In this document: positions 6,381 through 7,139 of the stretch, piece by piece
How the letters are laid out: every line of letters starts with the position of its first letter
Numbering within the stretch: position 1 is the stretch's first letter
Assembly (NCBI GenBank): GCA_022614795.1
Contig: JAKEHX010000493.1
Coordinates: 1 to 7,139, forward strand
Direction of reading: 5' to 3'
DNA length: 7,139 nucleotides
From: Planctomycetaceae bacterium
GTDB taxonomy: Bacteria > Planctomycetota > Planctomycetia > Pirellulales > Pirellulaceae
Position numbers and translations under genes: made by a program
Notes under the pieces: model-generated
What the model saw: only the letters and a program-made list of their open reading frames with translations
Told to the model about the DNA's origin: nothing
The model's database searches: none

Positions 6381-6773
6381 ATGGCCAAAGCTGGTCCGCG
6401 CAAAAAACTGCCTAAGGAAGTCGCCGTTATCAATGCCGATAACTGCACCGGCTGCGAGTCGTGCCTGGAGGTCTGCCCGGTCGATTGCATCGACATGAAG
6501 GTGATGCACCACGCCGTGAAGGGCGCGCAAGCCTGGTGCGAGATCGACATCGAGCGGTGCGTCGGCTGCGAGGTGTGCGTCCACATTCCGCAGAAGAAAA
6601 CGAACCCTTACGAGCTGACGGTCTGTCCGTGGAACGCGATCGAAATGGTTCCGACGGAACACGTCGCCCAGTACGTGGCCCAGATCGGCGGCCCGCCGGA
6701 ATATATCCAGGCCAACTGGGACCGGCTCGTGGGCACGGCGCAGCATTTGGCCGAGTTGAAGGCGGCGGGTTAG
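6381..6773 (+). CDS. Ferredoxin with two [4Fe-4S] clusters
   Basis: Encodes 130 residues, a soluble cytoplasmic electron carrier. The first motif is CTGCESCLEVCPVDCI (Cys22, 25, 28 and 32). The second is CVGCEVC (Cys60, 63, 66), whose fourth cysteine comes only at Cys82 in VCPWNAIE, after HIPQKKTNPYELT. In normal two-cluster ferredoxins three residues separate these last two cysteines; here there are fifteen. By family rule Cys22/25/28/82 and Cys60/63/66/32 would each hold one cluster. Cys36 and Cys53 are extra. A further 48 residues follow Cys82, including an aromatic segment (YIQANWDRL) that could dock a partner. No redox enzyme adjoins it, so the partner is unknown. The ATG lacks a clear Shine-Dalgarno sequence, but the short leader from the promoter and the conserved frame make this start likely. 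Confidence 0.93.
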   Translation: MAKAGPRKKLPKEVAVINADNCTGCESCLEVCPVDCIDMKVMHHAVKGAQAWCEIDIERCVGCEVCVHIPQKKTNPYELTVCPWNAIEMVPTEHVAQYVAQIGGPPEYIQANWDRLVGTAQHLAELKAAG

Positions 6774-6778
6774 TTGTA

Positions 6779-6795
6779 GGCACACTCCGTGTGCC
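6779..6795. repeat. Perfect 7-base hairpin just after the ferredoxin gene
   Basis: GGCACAC (6779-6785), loop TCC, GTGTGCC (6789-6795). It starts five bases after the ferredoxin stop codon. No T-run follows, so a classical intrinsic terminator is not supported; a REP-like element or RNA 3'-end stabiliser is possible. Confidence 0.7.
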
Positions 6796-6895
6796 GTCGG
6801 TTACCAGACCAGGCCGTCCGCAAGTGCTGGCCAGATATCGAGTTCGGACGGTTGGCAGACCATATCTACGTTTGCCGCTTTTTCCGATTTCGTGC

Positions 6896-6924
6896 TTGGC
6901 ATTGCCCATTTGCCCGATTATCCT
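6896..6924 (+). promoter_or_regulatory. Candidate promoter for the gene at the right edge
   Basis: TTGGCA (6896-6901) and TATCCT (6919-6924) are 17 bases apart. The start would be near 6931, giving a leader of about 150 bases that includes the 24-base tandem repeat. The -10 box matches four of six positions. Confidence 0.4.
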
Positions 6925-6962
6925 AAATGGGACGTGGGAACACCGTTCCGGTGAGACGGCGC

Positions 6963-7019
6963 GCTGCGCTGTATTCCTAACGGCGGGCTGCACTGTGTTC
7001 CTAACGGCGGGCTGCGCAC
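6963..7019 (+). repeat. 24-base tandem repeat, two full copies and a partial third
   Basis: Copies lie at 6963-6986 and 6987-7010 and differ at two positions; a third begins at 7011 (GCTGCGCAC) and breaks off. The shared core is TTCCTAACGGCGGGCTGC. The unit is a multiple of three, but no plausible gene reads through it. It lies in the presumed leader of the last gene. Confidence 0.8.
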
Positions 7020-7082
7020 TGGCAAGTCACGCAACTCGCACGGGCTAGCAGGGCATTGGGAATTCTGAACGAGGTGGTTCGC

Positions 7083-7139
7083 ATGACACATTCAATTTCG
7101 CGCGGATGGTGGGTGGCGGCATTGGTTGCCGCACTGCCA
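7083..7139 (+). CDS. Start of an exported protein, cut by the window end
   Basis: Nineteen codons are visible: MTHSISRGWWVAALVAALP, open to the last base. A single arginine followed by WWVAALVAAL looks like the beginning of a signal peptide or membrane anchor. GAGGTGG at 7071-7077 gives a ribosome site five bases before the ATG. The rest of the gene lies outside the window, so no function can be given. Confidence 0.6.
   Translation, partial: MTHSISRGWWVAALVAALP

Larger units (their letters stand above)
6774..7082. other. 309-base stretch between the ferredoxin and the last gene
   Basis: No credible gene here. It holds a hairpin just after the ferredoxin, a longer-range inverted repeat (CCGTCCG 6814-6820 with CGGACGG 6845-6851, 24-base spacer), a candidate promoter and a 24-base tandem repeat. 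An open frame that starts inside the ferredoxin gene in another frame runs through part of it but has no initiation signal of its own. Confidence 0.6.

Noticed and set aside
4604..6586. 660-codon open frame on the minus strand
   Set aside because: It lies almost wholly antisense to the 550-residue gene, which has a signal peptide and a strong ribosome site, and it also covers the ferredoxin promoter and start. Its translation is rich in Arg, Leu, His and Gly with no domain, typical of antisense frames in GC-rich DNA.
993..6773. IspG and the ferredoxin as a functional electron-transfer pair
   Set aside because: IspG does need a reductant, but the genes are about 4 kb apart on opposite strands with separate promoters, so the window gives no real evidence for a link.
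929..7019. CRISPR array
   Set aside because: The repeats are either direct tandems without spacers or isolated palindromes; no regular repeat-spacer pattern and no cas gene.
6461..7048. 195-codon plus-strand frame ending in VFLTAGC repeats
   Set aside because: It begins inside the ferredoxin gene in another frame. The peptide repeats are just the translated 24-base tandem repeat, and no start signal exists after the ferredoxin.

Overview
The window looks like chromosomal DNA of a GC-rich planctomycete, most likely a Pirellula-type lineage. The main reason is a DUF1559 prepilin-like protein with an N-terminal GFTLVELLVVIAIIG segment and a C-terminal H-X9-DG motif, a family strongly expanded in Planctomycetes. 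Secreted proteins of unknown function, generous intergenic spacing and short GC-rich palindromes at gene boundaries fit the same group. This is inferred from recognised families; no search was run.

Layout: a secreted protein of unknown function (45-926, +) converges on ispG (993-2132, -), the MEP-pathway enzyme of isoprenoid synthesis. A GGTCGGA tandem-repeat/inverted-repeat block fills the gap between them and reaches the ispG stop codon. Upstream of ispG lie a strong double palindrome, a candidate promoter, and then a minus-strand pair: a DUF1559 gene (2813-3820) followed by a small putative lipoprotein (2296-2667). Then comes a gap of about 760 bases (3821-4582) with no credible gene but several structures: a candidate promoter for the DUF1559 gene, two hairpins, four copies of the heptamer TTAGCAC/GTGCTAA, a sigma-54-like site, and a hairpin followed by a tandem 16/15-base repeat. 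Next is a 550-residue secreted protein with no cysteine in its mature part (4583-6235, +), a boundary hairpin, a near-consensus promoter, and a 130-residue two-cluster ferredoxin (6381-6773, +). A last 309-base gap holds another hairpin, a candidate promoter and a 24-base tandem repeat. It leads to the start of a further secreted protein cut by the window end (7083-7139, +).

The genes do not form one obvious pathway. IspG is an iron-sulfur enzyme needing electrons and the window also holds a ferredoxin, but they are about 4 kb apart, on opposite strands and with separate promoters, so a functional link is speculation. The DUF1559 gene and the small lipoprotein are the only likely operon.

I do not see a defence system, mobile element, CRISPR array, biosynthetic cluster or RNA gene here. 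The most interesting material is non-coding: different palindrome types at different gene boundaries, and the heptamer cluster before the 550-residue gene.
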